Shown one piece after another: positions 17,669 to 31,399 of a stretch of 64,000 nt of DNA; the first letter of the stretch is position 1, and each line of letters begins with the position of its first letter. The stretch comes from Sideroxyarcus emersonii. Lineage in GTDB: Bacteria; Pseudomonadota; Gammaproteobacteria; Burkholderiales; Gallionellaceae. Made by a program: the position numbers and the translations under genes. A model generated the notes under the pieces. It searched no databases and had not been told where the DNA came from. It saw only the letters and a program-made list of their open reading frames with translations. Location of the stretch: NCBI RefSeq assembly GCF_021654335.1, contig NZ_AP023423.1, positions 211,001 to 275,000 on the forward strand, written 5' to 3'.

Positions 17669-18151
17669 ATGAGCAAGACCCCATCCATCAACATCGGTAT
17701 CGCCGAGAAGGACCGCAAGAAAGTCGCCGACGGCCTGGCGCGCATGCTGGCCGATACCTACACGCTGTACCTGAAGACGCACAACTACCACTGGAACGTC
17801 ACCGGCCCGATGTTCCAGACCCTGCACCTGATGTTCATGACCCAGTACACCGAGACCTGGAATGCGGTGGATCTGGTGGCCGAGCGCATCCGCTCGCTGG
17901 GCTATCCTGCCCCGGGCAGCTACAAGGAATTTGCCGCGCTGACCAGCATCAAGGAAGGCAGCGGAGTGCCCAATGCCAAAGAGATGATCAGGCAACTCGT
18001 CGCCGGGCAGGAAGCGGTGGTGCGCACTGCGCGCGAAGTGCTGCCCATCGCCGAGAAAGCGGGCGACCAGCCGACGGTGGACCTGCTTTCAGCGCGCATG
18101 GAGGTACATGAAAAAAACGCGTGGATGCTGCGCAGCCTGCTGGAGGAGTAG
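17669..18151 (+). CDS. dps: Dps family DNA-protecting ferritin-like protein
   Basis: A 160-residue Dps, expected to form a dodecamer that oxidises Fe(II) with peroxide and stores iron, shielding DNA. The intersubunit ferroxidase residues are visible in [15 protein letters not shown] (His pair) and [17 protein letters not shown] (Asp, Glu). AAGGAGAG lies upstream of the ATG. It is 73 bp after the rubredoxin reductase gene, same direction, so it is either the last gene of the OxyR-linked operon or has its own promoter. Confidence 0.95.
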   Translation: MSKTPSINIGIAEKDRKKVADGLARMLADTYTLYLKTHNYHWNVTGPMFQTLHLMFMTQYTETWNAVDLVAERIRSLGYPAPGSYKEFAALTSIKEGSGVPNAKEMIRQLVAGQEAVVRTAREVLPIAEKAGDQPTVDLLSARMEVHEKNAWMLRSLLEE

Positions 18152-18334
18152 CCGCATCCGAGGGAACAACTGCCTTGGCATTTTTTTGACGGAGACTCAT
18201 GCGGCGACGTTGCTGCACGATGCGGCTTTCATTCCGGTCAATTGGCATGAAATTGCCCGTCTGTTCGGCAGAAGCAGCGATACGGCTGGATCGTATAGTT
18301 GAATGGAACGCTCTTTTGTTGCCATAAATCCCTG

Positions 18335-21673
<3,339 letters not shown>

Positions 21674-21722
21674 CGTCGGGGTGCGCGTCGATGTCGCACG
21701 GTGAAATGAGAGCGGGGCAGTT

Positions 21723-22586
21723 TCACCTTGCCAGATAGGTGGCGGCGATCCCGGAAAACACCGCCGCCCCAAACCAGTTGTTATGCAGGAATGCGGCGAA
21801 GCATTTCTCGCGATTTCTGTCCTTGATGAGCGTGTAGTGATGCAGCGCGATGCCGGCCGCAACCAGCAGGCCGGCAAAATAGATCCAGCCCAGTCCGGCC
21901 ATCATTCCCGCTGCTGCCAGCAGCAGCAGGGTGATGCCATAACAAGCCATCACCGCAAGCACATCGTACTTGCCGAAGAACAATGCCGAGGAATGGATGC
22001 CGAGATGGATGTCGTCGTCGCGGTCCACCATGGCGTACTCGGTGTCGTAGGCGATGGACCAGAAGATATTGGCGAGCAGCAGTATCCAGGCGACGGCAGG
22101 CACCGTGCCCAGCTGCGCGGCGAACGCCATCGGGATGCCGAAACCGAAGGCGATGCCGAGATAGGCTTGCGGGATGGCGAAGAAGCGCTTGGTGAACGGG
22201 TAGCTGGCGGCGAGGAAGACGGCCGGGAAAGACATCAGCCAGGTGAGCGGATTCAGCGGCAGGATCAGCGCAAACGAAACCAGCGCAAGCACGACAGCCA
22301 GCCACAATGTCTCGCGTTCGCTGACCTTGCCGCTGGTGAGCGGGCGGTCCCGGGTGCGCTCGACATGCCTGTCGATGTGGCGGTCGGCGTAGTCGTTCAC
22401 CGCACAGCCGGAGGAGCGCATCAGCACGGTGCCGAGCGTGAAGATGAAGACGATGAGCCACGATGGATGCCCGTTGCCGGCGATCCACACGCCCCACAGC
22501 GTCGGCCACAGCAGCAGCAGGATGCCGATGGGGCGGTGCAGGCGGGTGAGCTGGATGTAGAGGTGCAGGCGTTCGGTGAAGTTCAT
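21723..22586 (-). CDS. ubiA: 4-hydroxybenzoate octaprenyltransferase
   Basis: Membrane prenyltransferase of 287 residues that attaches the polyprenyl tail to 4-hydroxybenzoate in ubiquinone synthesis. The first Asp-rich motif is NDYADRHID (about 63-71) within [25 protein letters not shown], and the second is [12 protein letters not shown] (about 181-192). Eight or so hydrophobic helices are evident. The side-chain diphosphate it uses would come from ispB at 34.7 kb. It is 195 bp from recG, with an inverted repeat in between. Confidence 0.96.
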   Translation of the reverse strand: MNFTERLHLYIQLTRLHRPIGILLLLWPTLWGVWIAGNGHPSWLIVFIFTLGTVLMRSSGCAVNDYADRHIDRHVERTRDRPLTSGKVSERETLWLAVVLALVSFALILPLNPLTWLMSFPAVFLAASYPFTKRFFAIPQAYLGIAFGFGIPMAFAAQLGTVPAVAWILLLANIFWSIAYDTEYAMVDRDDDIHLGIHSSALFFGKYDVLAVMACYGITLLLLAAAGMMAGLGWIYFAGLLVAAGIALHHYTLIKDRNREKCFAAFLHNNWFGAAVFSGIAATYLAR

Positions 22587-22625
22587 GGGGTGGATTTTAA
22601 CCCGCTACGTCATTGATGGAACATC

Positions 22626-22770
22626 TAGCCATTCGACTAAGCTCGCAAGCGAGCAAGTCGCTGGGTATCCGGCGCAGGCCGGAATCCAGAGCTTTTTTCA
22701 ACATGCAGTTGGTTTTGTCTTTGCTGTGCAAAGAAATGGTTTTATCAACTGGATTCCGGCCTGCGCCGGA
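22626..22770. repeat. Dispersed palindromic repeat between ubiA and recG
   Basis: Perfect 22-bp inverted arms (22668-22689 and 22749-22770) containing TCCGGCGCAGGCCGGAAT and its complement, spaced by 59 bp. The left flank carries TAGCCATTCGACTAAGCT (22626-22643), which recurs exactly at 58861-58878, followed in both places by a variable stretch and CAAGTCGCTGG. This fits a family of non-coding dispersed repeats in the genome. No gene lies in this 195-bp interval. Confidence 0.75.
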
Positions 22771-22781
22771 ATGACGGCATC

Positions 22782-24803
22782 TTAGGTGCGCAGGTAATCC
22801 GGCTCGTTCGCCATCCATCGTTGCAGATGTGCCTGTGCCGCCTCGGGAAAGTCGCGCAGCATCTCGTCGGCGATGTCGCGCGCACGGTCCAGCAGCTTGT
22901 CGTCCTCGCCCAGGTCGGCGAAGCGCAGCATCGGCACGCCGCTCTGGCGTGCGCCGAGCAGTTCGCCGGGGCCGCGCAGGCGCAGGTCCTGCTGCGCGAT
23001 CTCGAAGCCGTCGGTGTTCTCGTAGATGATCTTCAGTCGGGCACGCGCGAGTTCGGACAGCGGTTGCTGGAACAGCAGCACGCACAGGCTCTCGGCCGCA
23101 CCGCGGCCGACGCGGCCGCGCAGTTGGTGCAGCTGCGCCAGTCCCATGCGTTCGGCGTGGTCGATCACCATCAGGCTGGCGTTGGGCACGTCCACGCCGA
23201 CCTCGATGACGGTGGTGGCGACCAGCAACTGCAGCTCGCCCGCCTTGAACGCGGCCATGGTCTCGGCCTTCTCGGTGCTGCTGAGCTTGCCGTGGGCGAG
23301 GCCGATGCGCAGGTCGGGGAAGATCTGCGTGAGCGTGGCGTAGGTCTCCAGCGCGGTCTGCAATTGCAGCGCCTCGGATTCGTCGATCAGCGGGCATACC
23401 CAGTAGGCCTGGCGGCCTTCGAGGCAGGCGGCGCGCACGCGCTCGAACACTTCCTCGCGCCGCGCATCGCTGACCAGCTTGGTGACGATGGGCGTGCGGC
23501 CCGGCGGCAGTTCGTCGATCACCGACACGTCGAGGTCGGCGTAGTAGCTCATCGCCAGCGTGCGCGGGATGGGGGTGGCGCTCATCATCAGCTGGTGCGG
23601 CTCGCTGCCCTTGCCGCGCAAGGCGAGGCGCTGCTGCACGCCGAACTTGTGCTGCTCGTCCACGATGACCAGCCCCAGTTTGTTGAAATCGACCGAGCTC
23701 TGGAACAGCGCATGCGTGCCGATGGCAAGCAGGGTGTCGCCCTGCGCGATGCGCTCGGCGGCGGCGGTCTTGTCCTTCTTCTTCAGGCTGCCGGAGAGCC
23801 ATACCGGTTCGATACCGAGCGGGACCAGCCAGTCGCGCAGCTTCAGGTAATGCTGTTCGGCGAGGATCTCGGTCGGTGCCATGAACGCGACCTGGTAGCC
23901 GTTCTCGATCGCCTGCAACGCGGCGAGTGCGGCGACCACGGTCTTGCCGCTGCCGACGTCGCCCTGCAGCAAACGCTGCATCGGATGGGGACGCGCCAGG
24001 TCGGCGCTGATCTCGTGCCACACTTTTTTCTGCGCGCCGGTGAGGGCGAACGGCAGGTTTTCCAGCAGTGCGGTCGTGAGCTTGCTGTGCGCAGCGAGTT
24101 TGGGGGCGACGCGCCGGCTGCGCTCGCGGTAATGCACGCGCATCGACAGTTGCTGCGCCAGCAGCTCGTCGAACTTGATGCGCATCCAGGCGGGATGCGC
24201 CCGTTCCAGCAGCGCATCCTCGTCGATGCCGGGCGGCGGCTGGTGCAGCAGCTTCACGCTGGCGGCGAATTCCGGCAGGTGCAGGCGTTGCCTGATCGGT
24301 TCCGGCAGCGTGTCGTCGAGCGCCAGTTCGTTCAGTGCGGCATGGATGTACTTGGTCAGCGTCGCTTGCGGCAGTCCGGCGGTGGTGGGGTAGACCGGCG
24401 TGAGCGCCTGTTTCAATGGCACCGATTCGCCGGCGACGCGGCATTTCGGATGCACCATCTCGTCGCCGAAGAATCCTGCGCGCGGCTCGCCCAGCGCGCG
24501 GATCTTTTTGCCGACGGCGAGCTGTTTCTGCTGGCTGGGGTAGAAGTTCAGGAAGCGCAGGTACAGGATGCCGCTGTCGTCCTGCAGCTGGCACACCAGG
24601 CTGCGGCGCGGGCGGTACATCACTTCGCTGTGGATGATCTCGCCTTCCACCTGCGCGGTCTCGCCCGGCACGAGGTCGGCGATGCGGGTGATTTTCGTTT
24701 CGTCCTCGTAGCGCAGCGGCAGGTGCAGCACCAGGTCGAACGGCGCATGGATGCCCAGTCTGGCGAACTTGCTCTGCGTGGCGGGGGGGATCTTCAGCGG
24801 CAC
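22782..24803 (-). CDS. recG: ATP-dependent DNA helicase RecG
   Basis: Branch-migration helicase of 673 residues that remodels stalled forks and Holliday junctions. An N-terminal wedge/OB region (about 1-230) precedes the helicase core: Walker A GDVGSGKTVVA (about 281-291), DEQHKFGVQQR (motif II region), SATPIPRT (motif III), and the RecG-specific C-terminal ATTVIEVGVDVPNASLM and QLRGRVGRG. The length is close to the E. coli protein. The ATG start yields the expected N-terminus. Its 3' neighbour ubiA is on the same strand but separated by a repeat. Confidence 0.96.
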   Translation of the reverse strand: MPLKIPPATQSKFARLGIHAPFDLVLHLPLRYEDETKITRIADLVPGETAQVEGEIIHSEVMYRPRRSLVCQLQDDSGILYLRFLNFYPSQQKQLAVGKKIRALGEPRAGFFGDEMVHPKCRVAGESVPLKQALTPVYPTTAGLPQATLTKYIHAALNELALDDTLPEPIRQRLHLPEFAASVKLLHQPPPGIDEDALLERAHPAWMRIKFDELLAQQLSMRVHYRERSRRVAPKLAAHSKLTTALLENLPFALTGAQKKVWHEISADLARPHPMQRLLQGDVGSGKTVVAALAALQAIENGYQVAFMAPTEILAEQHYLKLRDWLVPLGIEPVWLSGSLKKKDKTAAAERIAQGDTLLAIGTHALFQSSVDFNKLGLVIVDEQHKFGVQQRLALRGKGSEPHQLMMSATPIPRTLAMSYYADLDVSVIDELPPGRTPIVTKLVSDARREEVFERVRAACLEGRQAYWVCPLIDESEALQLQTALETYATLTQIFPDLRIGLAHGKLSSTEKAETMAAFKAGELQLLVATTVIEVGVDVPNASLMVIDHAERMGLAQLHQLRGRVGRGAAESLCVLLFQQPLSELARARLKIIYENTDGFEIAQQDLRLRGPGELLGARQSGVPMLRFADLGEDDKLLDRARDIADEMLRDFPEAAQAHLQRWMANEPDYLRT

Positions 24804-24825
24804 TTATCCGGTGTTCCGCAGTGCG

Positions 24826-26103
<1,278 letters not shown>

Positions 26104-26127
26104 GCTATTGCTTCTCGCTGGCAAGGC

Positions 26128-26514
26128 TTATTCCTGCAGGCACAGCACGCCGTCCGCCTCGACCAGCGCGGCGCGTGGCAGCGAAGCCACGCCCACGGCG
26201 GCGCGCGCCGGATAGGGCTGGTGGAAATAGGTGGCCATGATCTCGTTCACCTTGGCGAAATGCGCGAGGTCGGTGAGGTAGATGTTGAGCTTCACCATGT
26301 CGTCCAGGCTGCCGCCAGCGGCATCGGCGACCGCACGCAGGTTCTGAAATACGCGATGGATCTGGGCTTCGATGCCGTCGACCATGTTCATGGTGTTGGG
26401 GTCGAGGCCGATCTGGCCGGACAGGTAGACGGTGTTGTCGACGCGCACGGCTTGCGAATAGGTGCCGATGGCGGCGGGGGCGTCGGGGGTCTGGATCACG
26501 AATTTGTTCGACAT
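26128..26514 (-). CDS. ridA: RidA family enamine/imine deaminase
   Basis: A 128-residue YjgF/YER057c/UK114 protein expected to form trimers and hydrolyse reactive 2-aminoacrylate-type imines. Family residues are visible in [23 protein letters not shown] and [16 protein letters not shown] (the substrate-binding Arg near residue 104) with the terminal EADGV. The ATG is preceded by AGAGGAGAAC. It is inserted between two paralogous kinase genes, with 24 bp and 20 bp gaps, so all three are probably one transcript. Confidence 0.95.
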   Translation of the reverse strand: MSNKFVIQTPDAPAAIGTYSQAVRVDNTVYLSGQIGLDPNTMNMVDGIEAQIHRVFQNLRAVADAAGGSLDDMVKLNIYLTDLAHFAKVNEIMATYFHQPYPARAAVGVASLPRAALVEADGVLCLQE

Positions 26515-26534
26515 GTTGTTCTCCTCTGTTTGTT

Positions 26535-27815
26535 CTAATTGGCCAGCTTGGCGAATCGGTCGTCCGCCATTCTGAGACGGTCTGCCATCACGCGCAAGAA
26601 GGCCTGGTTGAAATGCAACTGGCAGTGGTCGGAGAGCTTGGCCAGCTGTGCCGGGGATATCTTCAGCACGGTGACCTCGGTGCCGGCGGTGACGGTGGCG
26701 GAACGCGGCACCACGCGGCCGCTGATGTAGGCCATTTCGCCGAAACAGTCGTCGCTGCGGATCAGGTTGAGCAGGCGTCCGTTCTTGGTCACGCTGACGC
26801 TGCCCTCGATGATGATATAGAAGGTGTCGCCCAGCTCGTCTTCGCGCATCAGCACGGTTTGCGCCGGCTGTTGCTGCCATTCGCCGATGCGCAGGATCTC
26901 CCACAGCTCGATATCGGTGAAATCCCGGAACAGCGACATCTCGCGCAGCGTGGTGAATTTCTCGGTCTGGTTGATATCGAGCGGCTTTTGCTCGAACCGG
27001 CCCAGCGCGGCGAGATCGCTGCCGAAATCTTTCCAGTTCTGGTAGCGTTCCTGCCGGTCCTTGTGCATGGCCCGCATCACCACGCGTTCCAGCTGCGGCG
27101 GGATGTCCGGCCGCAGCTGGCGCAACGGCGGCGGCGTGGCATGCAGCACCTGCTGGCACAGGCTGGCCAGGTTCTGCGCGTGGAACGGCGCATGCCCGCT
27201 GAGCAGGCGATACATCACCACGCCGAGGGAATAGATGTCGGTCTGGTGGGTCAGCACCTCGCCGCGCAGCTGCTCCGGCGACATGTAGCCGGGGGAGCCG
27301 ATGTTGCTGATCTGCGTCTGTTCGATGTCCAGCAGCAGGGCCGCACCCATGTCGGAGATCTTGATGTCGCCGTCCTCGGTGAGCAGCATGTTGGCGGGCT
27401 TGATGTCGCGGTGGATGACGCCGTTGAACTGCGCATAGTTGAGCGCGCGGCAGCATTTGAACATGTATTCCACCACCCGGTCGATGGGCAGCAGGTTGTC
27501 CGGGGCCGAGTGTTTTTCCAGCGTACCGCCGCTGACGTATTCCATCACGATGTGGCTGGCATCGTCGCCGATCATCGCATCGTAGATCGCCACGATGTGC
27601 GGGTGCGACAGCTTGCCTGCCAGCGAAGCTTCGTTGTCCAGCTGCCGCTGGTACAGCTTGCCCATCTTGGGATCATTCAGGATCTCCTGTTTCAGCACCT
27701 TGATCGCCACTTCGCGTTTGGCGAAAGGGTCGAACCCGAGATAGACCGAACTGGTGGCGCCTTGGCCGAGTTTCCTGGTGAGGGTGTATTTGCCCAGTGT
27801 TGCTGGTTGTTGCAT
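26535..27815 (-). CDS. Ser/Thr protein kinase with C-terminal cyclic-nucleotide-binding domain (copy 2)
   Basis: A 426-residue paralogue of the kinase at 24826-26103, with the same order of domains. Kinase features: [41 protein letters not shown] and SPEQLRGEV. The cNMP-like barrel includes [18 protein letters not shown] and [13 protein letters not shown]. The block [18 protein letters not shown] is identical in both copies. The ATG at 27815 aligns with copy 1; a GTG at 27875 would extend the protein by 20 residues and overlap the upstream promoter area, so the start is not certain. It heads the kinase-ridA-kinase unit, divergent from the glycan operon. Confidence 0.9.
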   Translation of the reverse strand: MQQPATLGKYTLTRKLGQGATSSVYLGFDPFAKREVAIKVLKQEILNDPKMGKLYQRQLDNEASLAGKLSHPHIVAIYDAMIGDDASHIVMEYVSGGTLEKHSAPDNLLPIDRVVEYMFKCCRALNYAQFNGVIHRDIKPANMLLTEDGDIKISDMGAALLLDIEQTQISNIGSPGYMSPEQLRGEVLTHQTDIYSLGVVMYRLLSGHAPFHAQNLASLCQQVLHATPPPLRQLRPDIPPQLERVVMRAMHKDRQERYQNWKDFGSDLAALGRFEQKPLDINQTEKFTTLREMSLFRDFTDIELWEILRIGEWQQQPAQTVLMREDELGDTFYIIIEGSVSVTKNGRLLNLIRSDDCFGEMAYISGRVVPRSATVTAGTEVTVLKISPAQLAKLSDHCQLHFNQAFLRVMADRLRMADDRFAKLAN

Positions 27816-27978
27816 GTTGGCGGGTCGCCCGATGAGTGAGTTCGCGGAATCTACACGAACAGGCACCTGTTCCACAACTGCCGCATCGCGGCGCGGCGGC
27901 TGGCTTGTTCAAAGTGCGGCTTTCACCGATAATGCGCCGCCTTGCCAGAGTCGCAACCCCACTACCGGATACGCTCCT

Positions 27979-29196
27979 TTGAACATTAAATTCCAACGCG
28001 CAGTCGACCATTGGGCCGGGATGCCGATCTGCGGGATGTTTTCGCTGTTCGAGCGTGTTCGCCGCCTGTTCTCCGGCCGGCCGGCAACGGTCCAGCCCAG
28101 GCGCATCCTGATCGTGCTGCTGTCGGAGATGGGCAGCCTGGTGCTGGCGCAGCCGATGTTCGCCGACCTGCGTCGCCGCTATCCCGATGCCTCCCTGCAC
28201 ATCCTGATGTTCGCCAAGAACCGCGAGGTGCTCGACCTGCTCGGCGTGATGCCGCCGGAAAACGTGATCACCATCCGCGACAAGTCGCTGGGCGGTTTTG
28301 CGGCCGACAGCATCAGGGCGCTGCTGGCCATGCGCCGCATCGGCTTCGACGTGGTGATCGATTGCGAACTGTTCTCGCGCGTCAGCAGCATCTTCTCCTA
28401 CCTGTCCGGCGCGAAGTTGCATGTCGGTTTCCAGCCGCACACCCAGGAGGGACTGTACCGCGGCTCGTTCATCAACCGTCCGGTGCTGTACAACCCCTAT
28501 CGCCACCTGTCGCAGCAGTTCCTGACCATGGTCGCCGCCATCGAATCGGAGACGCATCCCGCCGCCAAGGCAATGGCGGCCGAATTGTCGGCGCCGCCGC
28601 TGCTGCAGTTCGCCGCAGGCGAGCTGGAGCAGGTCGAGTCGGTCCTGCTCAGGGATTTCCCGGTGCTGCAGGACAGGAGATTGGTGCTGGTCTATCCCGG
28701 CGGCGGCATCCTGCCGATACGCGCGTGGCCGGCGGTGAACTACAAGCAGCTGTGCATCGAACTGCTGGATGAAGGTTATGCGGTGGCGGTGATCGGCCTC
28801 AAGGAAGACAAGCCGCTGGCGCAGGAGGTGGTGGCGCATTGCAACGACCCCAGTTGCATCGACCTGACCGGCTACACCAGGTCGGTGCGCCATCTGCTGG
28901 CCATCTTCCACCGTGCGTCGCTGCTGGTGACCAACGATGGCGGGCCAGGCCAGTTCGCCGCGCTGACGCCGTTGCAGACACTGGTGTTCTTCGGTCCGGA
29001 GACGCCGGCGCTATACAGCCCGCTGGCCCCCAACATCCATTGCCTGTATTCCGGATTGTCGTGCTCGCCCTGCCTCACCGCCTACAACCATCGTAATTCG
29101 CCTTGCGACGGGGACAACCAGTGCCTGAAGCAGATCGGCGTCGCACAGGTGCTGCAGCAGGCGCGCAAGCTGCTGCAAGAGGCAGGGCGGGCATGA
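27979..29196 (+). CDS. Glycosyltransferase family 9 (heptosyltransferase-like)
   Basis: A 405-residue GT-B enzyme. RRILIVLLSEMGSLVLAQPMFADLRRRYP (about 33-61) is the N-terminal Rossmann start typical of GT9; LVLVYPGGGILPIRAWP and VTNDGGPGQFAAL mark the nucleotide-sugar-binding C-terminal half. It would add a sugar to lipopolysaccharide or a similar glycan at the inner face of the membrane. There is no ATG at the homologous N-terminus; a TTG at 27979 gives MNIKFQRAVDHWAG, which fits relatives. It overlaps gtrA-like 29193 by ATGA and starts the surface-glycan operon. Confidence 0.87.
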   Translation: MNIKFQRAVDHWAGMPICGMFSLFERVRRLFSGRPATVQPRRILIVLLSEMGSLVLAQPMFADLRRRYPDASLHILMFAKNREVLDLLGVMPPENVITIRDKSLGGFAADSIRALLAMRRIGFDVVIDCELFSRVSSIFSYLSGAKLHVGFQPHTQEGLYRGSFINRPVLYNPYRHLSQQFLTMVAAIESETHPAAKAMAAELSAPPLLQFAAGELEQVESVLLRDFPVLQDRRLVLVYPGGGILPIRAWPAVNYKQLCIELLDEGYAVAVIGLKEDKPLAQEVVAHCNDPSCIDLTGYTRSVRHLLAIFHRASLLVTNDGGPGQFAALTPLQTLVFFGPETPALYSPLAPNIHCLYSGLSCSPCLTAYNHRNSPCDGDNQCLKQIGVAQVLQQARKLLQEAGRA

Positions 29197-29687
29197 GCAC
29201 CCTGCTGAATCTTCATCTTTCGCTGGCTTCGCTGTTCCGTCGCGTCTTTTCCCGGCGCTTCCTCAAGTTCGGCACGGTGGGTGCATCGGGCACGGTGGTG
29301 AATCTCGGCATCCTGTATCTGGGGCAGGAACATCTGTTCAGCGGCGTGCAGCCGACCCAGCTCAAGCTCAACCTGTCGCTGGCGCTGGCGATCTTCCTGG
29401 CCACCGTGAACAACTTCTTCTGGAACCGCCTGTGGACCTGGGCGGACCGCAAGGAACATCACCACAAATCCTGGCTCGCCCAGTTCTGGCAATACACGCT
29501 GGCGTGCTGGCTGAGCATCGCCTTGCAGATCGTGTTCACCAACCTGCTGGCACCGCATTTCTTCTACCAGATCGCCAACCTCATCGCCATCGGGCTGACC
29601 AGCGTGCTGAATTTCGTGCTCAATGACATCTGGACGTTCGGACGGCTGAAGCTGATCCGGCATGTCGAGCCACCGCATCGCGATTGA
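29193..29687 (+). CDS. GtrA-like membrane protein
   Basis: A 164-residue protein with four hydrophobic helices and the GtrA family features FLKFGTVGASGTVVNLGILYL (first helix) and ATVNNFFWNRLWTWA, plus a final helix ending FVLNDIWTFGR. GtrA-family proteins are thought to help translocate undecaprenyl-linked sugars for glycan modification. The ATG overlaps the GT9 stop (ATGA) and the stop lies 2 bp before the next start, so it is translationally linked to both neighbours. Confidence 0.9.
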   Translation: MSTLLNLHLSLASLFRRVFSRRFLKFGTVGASGTVVNLGILYLGQEHLFSGVQPTQLKLNLSLALAIFLATVNNFFWNRLWTWADRKEHHHKSWLAQFWQYTLACWLSIALQIVFTNLLAPHFFYQIANLIAIGLTSVLNFVLNDIWTFGRLKLIRHVEPPHRD

Positions 29688-29689
29688 CC

Positions 29690-31399
29690 ATGAACGGGCG
29701 GCTGGGGAGGCTACATCTGCTGTGGAATGTCCTGGCGCTCGCGCTCGCTGTCTTCACTTATTGCTACGGCCTCGATAGCCAGCACATCCCCAAGAACGGC
29801 GACGAATATCCGTACGAACACATCACGCGCCTGACCGCGGCGAGCGGCCACCTGCTGCCGCTGCAGTCGGAACTCGACGGCATGCGCAACACCAAGCCGC
29901 CGCTGCTGTTCTGGCAGGGCATCGCCTCGACGCACTGGGGCCAGGACTGGGACCTGTGGCATCTGCGCTATCCCAGCGTGATCTACACGCTGCTCACCGC
30001 GCTGCTGGTATTCCTGTTGGCACGCAGGCTGTCGGGGCAGTCGGAGACCGGTTTCGTCGCGGCGCTCACCTTCCTCGCCTTCTTCAGCACCTATCGATAC
30101 GGCCGGCCGTTCCTGGTCAACCCGCCCGAAGTGTTCTGGTTCTTCCTGCCGTTCTTCACGCTGTTGTATTGGCGGCAGCAGGCCTTCGCTTCCGGCTTCC
30201 TGGTACCGCTGCTGCTCGGCGGGGAGATCGGCATTGGCCTGCTGTACAAATCGTTTGCCTTGCTGGCGCCGGTGGGGCTGGCACTGGCCTGGTGGTACCT
30301 GCACCAGCGCCGCTACCGATGGCGCGAGTTCCTGCTGCAGGATGCCTACAAGCCGGTGCTCGCCGGTATCGTGGCGCTGGCGCTGTTTTCCCTGTGGTTC
30401 GTGTTCGATCCGGACCCGCAATCGGTGTGGCGCGAATTCGTGGTCGGCGAGAACGCCGGCAAGTTCGAGGCGCATGGCGGCGGATACTGGACCGGCCTGC
30501 TGTGGGGCGGCAGCAGCATCTGGGCGCTGGTGCTGGGCTATCCGATGAACGCGGGACTGCTGGCCTTCCCGGTGGCGGCCCTGTTCTGCGTCGCCTGGCG
30601 CCGGCGCTACCAGCTCGGCGACGCAGAGCAGATGCTGTGGATCTGGATGGCCGTTTTGTTCCTCGTGTTCGCCGTGCCCAGCCAGCGCTCGGCGCGCTAT
30701 CTGCTGGAAGCGATGCCCGGGGTTGCCGTGCTGTGCGCGCTCAACTGGCAGCGCATCCCGCGCTGGGTGTTCGTACTCACGCTGCTGGCAGCAGGCGTGC
30801 TGCTGGCGCTGCTGGCCAGGCTGGCCGCCAGCCTGCAGGGCGAGGCAGCCGGCATGTACGGCTGGAGCTTCTGGATGTTGCTGGGAGTGGCGCTGGCGCT
30901 GGCCGCTCTTGCGCTGTCCGGCCCGCAATTCACGCGTCGCCTGGTCAATGTCGTGGTATTGCTCACCTTCCTGGCGCTTGCCGCTTTCTTGCGGCCGTTC
31001 GACGGTGCGCTGGGGACCTATGACGATGCGGCCCGCCACTATGTGCAGGACAAGGATGTGTGGGTGCCGTGCAATTTCCGGGCACACGACGAGGGCGACC
31101 GCTTCATGCTGCCGGCCGCGCACGTGCATGGCTACGACGAGAACTGGAACCTGCAGCCGGCCGAATTGGCCGCGCGCTACCGCCTGTTCGCAGTGCAGTT
31201 GCCGTTCGGGGCGGAAGCCTGTGCCGGCTGCAAGGTGATCGGGCAAAGGATGGAGATACGCGGGCGACAGAGTCCGGACGAGTTGCATGCGATGCTCGGG
31301 GGGGATGTGTTCCGGCATCTTTTCGTGAAAGAATTGCTGGTCGAATCGTCCCTCGTGGATCCCAATGTACCCGATAAGAACAAGGAAGGATGCCGTTGA
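29690..31399 (+). CDS. ArnT/PMT-type membrane glycosyltransferase (GT39/GT83-like)
   Basis: A 569-residue multi-spanning protein. The first periplasmic loop holds GDEYPYEHITRL with acidic residues and NTKPPLLFWQ, the pattern of GT-C transferases that use undecaprenyl-phosphate sugars. About 11-12 hydrophobic helices follow and a soluble C-terminal domain of about 130 residues with CNFRAHDEGDR. It would transfer a sugar to an acceptor in the periplasm. The ATG lies 2 bp after the GtrA stop; a TTG six bases upstream is possible. Overlaps the next gene by TGATG. Confidence 0.88.
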   Translation: MNGRLGRLHLLWNVLALALAVFTYCYGLDSQHIPKNGDEYPYEHITRLTAASGHLLPLQSELDGMRNTKPPLLFWQGIASTHWGQDWDLWHLRYPSVIYTLLTALLVFLLARRLSGQSETGFVAALTFLAFFSTYRYGRPFLVNPPEVFWFFLPFFTLLYWRQQAFASGFLVPLLLGGEIGIGLLYKSFALLAPVGLALAWWYLHQRRYRWREFLLQDAYKPVLAGIVALALFSLWFVFDPDPQSVWREFVVGENAGKFEAHGGGYWTGLLWGGSSIWALVLGYPMNAGLLAFPVAALFCVAWRRRYQLGDAEQMLWIWMAVLFLVFAVPSQRSARYLLEAMPGVAVLCALNWQRIPRWVFVLTLLAAGVLLALLARLAASLQGEAAGMYGWSFWMLLGVALALAALALSGPQFTRRLVNVVVLLTFLALAAFLRPFDGALGTYDDAARHYVQDKDVWVPCNFRAHDEGDRFMLPAAHVHGYDENWNLQPAELAARYRLFAVQLPFGAEACAGCKVIGQRMEIRGRQSPDELHAMLGGDVFRHLFVKELLVESSLVDPNVPDKNKEGCR

